Shown: positions 6,321-7,322 of the stretch, in pieces
Layout: each line of letters begins with the position of its first letter
How positions within the stretch are numbered: the stretch's first letter is position 1
Source: an uncultured Clostridia bacterium
GTDB taxonomy: Bacteria; Bacillota; Clostridia; Saccharofermentanales; Saccharofermentanaceae
Direction: 5' to 3'
DNA length: 7,322 bases
Assembly: GCA_946545505.1 (NCBI GenBank)
Contig: CAMNNN010000070.1
Coordinates: forward strand, 1 to 7,322
The notes under the pieces: model-generated
Databases searched by the model: none
Told to the model about the DNA's origin: nothing
What the model saw: the letters and a program-made list of their open reading frames with translations, nothing else
Made by a program: the position numbers and the translations under genes

Positions 6321-7322
6321 ATAGTCACTCCTGTAAGATCAAAATTATCACTGCACTCGAGGATTTTAACATTATATCTTCCGCCGATCTCAAGTTCACA
6401 CTCGGATGCGGCAACATATATAACAGGATCATCGTCAGGTGCTTCGCCGTAGCTTCTACCGATATAGAAGATACCATCATCAGACACAGAATCAATAGTA
6501 ACCGTAACTTCTGACCCGATACGCTTCTTCGAAGCCTCTAATGCAATCGGATACTGGACGTCGTAAACACGCTTCACTCTCTCCTTCTTAACATCCTCAT
6601 CGATCTGATCAGGCATATCGAAGGCCGGAGTATTCTCCTCAGGCGAATAAGCAAAGCAGCCCAGACGGTCGAACTTCCATTTCTTAAGATTATCAAGAAG
6701 TTCCTCGAAGTCTTCATCAGTCTCTCCCGGGAAACCTACAAGAACAGTAGTCCTTAAGATCACATCCGGAATCTCATGTCTTATCATCTCGAGCTTCTTA
6801 GTTATGATATCTACGGTATCGCGTCGTCTCATGGACTTCAGTATCTTATCGCAGCCGTGCTGGATCGGAATATCAAGATAATGTACGACCTTAGGGTTAT
6901 TCTTCATTACCTTAAGCAATTCTTCATCAATACCATCCATATAGCCGTAAAGAACGCGGATTGCTTCTATGCCGTCTATCATGGATATCTTCTCGAGAAG
7001 CTCTGGGAGCATTCTTCGCTTGGTTAATTCTATACCGTAATTCGTTGTATCCTGGGCCGTGAGAACGATCTCCTTATACCCCTTGGATGCGATATTCTTC
7101 GCTTCTTCAATGATCTCATCCATCGGTCTGGATACGAATGGACCTCTGATAAGAGGAATAGCACAAAATGCACATCTGTGAATGCAGCCTTCGCCTATCT
7201 TAAGCCATGCAAAACCTGACGTGGAGATATCTCTTTCAGACATAAGATGAGTCATCCCACCGGGGTTACCCTCGTACTTTCTCTTGTAATCCTTACCTTC
7301 GTAGAGCGAATCAACCGCCTCA
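6317..7322 (-). CDS. rimO: Ribosomal protein S12 methylthiotransferase RimO, 5' end cut off by the window
   Basis: Radical-SAM methylthiotransferase that adds a methylthio group to a conserved aspartate of ribosomal protein S12. About 334 residues are visible. The frame stays open to the window edge, 22 codons beyond the first internal ATG at 7255, so that ATG is not the start. The radical-SAM cluster motif CxxxCxxC lies in GEGCIHRCAFC (7186-7163). RimO-like stretches follow: LTAQDTTNYG, a YLDIPIQH segment, LVGFPGETDEDFEELL, and RLGCFAYSPEENTPAF. The C-terminal ~70 residues (RIGSEVTVTIDSV onward) form a TRAM-like RNA/protein-binding domain. The missing ~100 N-terminal residues should carry the MTTase N domain with its three cysteines for the second 4Fe-4S cluster. 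The relative MiaB is less likely, because the AQDTTNYG and YLDIPIQH stretches fit RimO. The stop overlaps the pgsA start, so the two are probably translationally coupled. Confidence 0.93.
   Translation of the reverse strand, partial: EAVDSLYEGKDYKRKYEGNPGGMTHLMSERDISTSGFAWLKIGEGCIHRCAFCAIPLIRGPFVSRPMDEIIEEAKNIASKGYKEIVLTAQDTTNYGIELTKRRMLPELLEKISMIDGIEAIRVLYGYMDGIDEELLKVMKNNPKVVHYLDIPIQHGCDKILKSMRRRDTVDIITKKLEMIRHEIPDVILRTTVLVGFPGETDEDFEELLDNLKKWKFDRLGCFAYSPEENTPAFDMPDQIDEDVKKERVKRVYDVQYPIALEASKKRIGSEVTVTIDSVSDDGIFYIGRSYGEAPDDDPVIYVAASECELEIGGRYNVKILECSDNFDLTGVTI
6328..6332 (-). promoter_or_regulatory. Ribosome binding site of pgsA inside the rimO end
   Basis: AGGAG on the minus strand lies 7 bases before the pgsA ATG at 6320, within the last codons of rimO. 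It supports this start and an ATGA stop/start overlap, as expected for translational coupling. Confidence 0.75.

Noticed and set aside
1..7322. A novel defence, mobile or biosynthetic system
   Set aside because: All substantial coding space is taken up by six well-known housekeeping genes, with no direct repeats, insertion ends or unusual gene fusions.

Overview
The window is a stretch of core bacterial chromosome with every gene on the minus strand, so transcription runs from high to low coordinates. The proteins resemble Gram-positive versions: a short FtsY without a long acidic domain, an SMC of Bacillus type, an 80-residue ACP, and strong GGAGG-type ribosome binding sites. Moderate GC and the rimO-pgsA and acpP-rnc-smc-ftsY linkages suggest a member of the Bacillota, most likely class Clostridia. 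I cannot name a genus from the sequence alone. I see no mobile element, CRISPR array, tRNA or rRNA gene, and no phage gene.

Layout in the direction of transcription: (1) 7322-6317, rimO, cut by the window edge so that its N-terminal domain is missing; (2) 6320-5703, pgsA, overlapping the end of rimO by 4 bases (ATGA); (3) an 86-base gap with a good sigma-A-type promoter, a 6+6 base inverted repeat in the predicted leader and a strong ribosome binding site; (4) 5616-5374, acpP; (5) a 12-bp perfect hairpin followed by a T-rich run, which looks like a Rho-independent terminator; (6) 5294-4593, rnc; (7) a 38-base gap with a possible extended -10 element and no visible Shine-Dalgarno sequence for the next gene; (8) 4554-991, smc; (9) 989-78, ftsY, starting one base after the smc stop; (10) 77-1, non-coding or unassigned.

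The genes serve ribosome modification (RimO), phospholipid synthesis (PgsA), the acyl carrier for fatty acid synthesis (AcpP), double-stranded RNA processing (RNase III), chromosome organisation (SMC) and membrane protein targeting (FtsY). The arrangement looks like two widely conserved clusters, rimO-pgsA and acpP-rnc-smc-ftsY, joined end to end at the acpP promoter.

I found no previously undescribed system. The points most worth a second look are in the control regions (acpP leader palindrome, acpP/rnc terminator, possible leaderless smc start) and a glutamine at a usually acidic position beside the RNase III active site.
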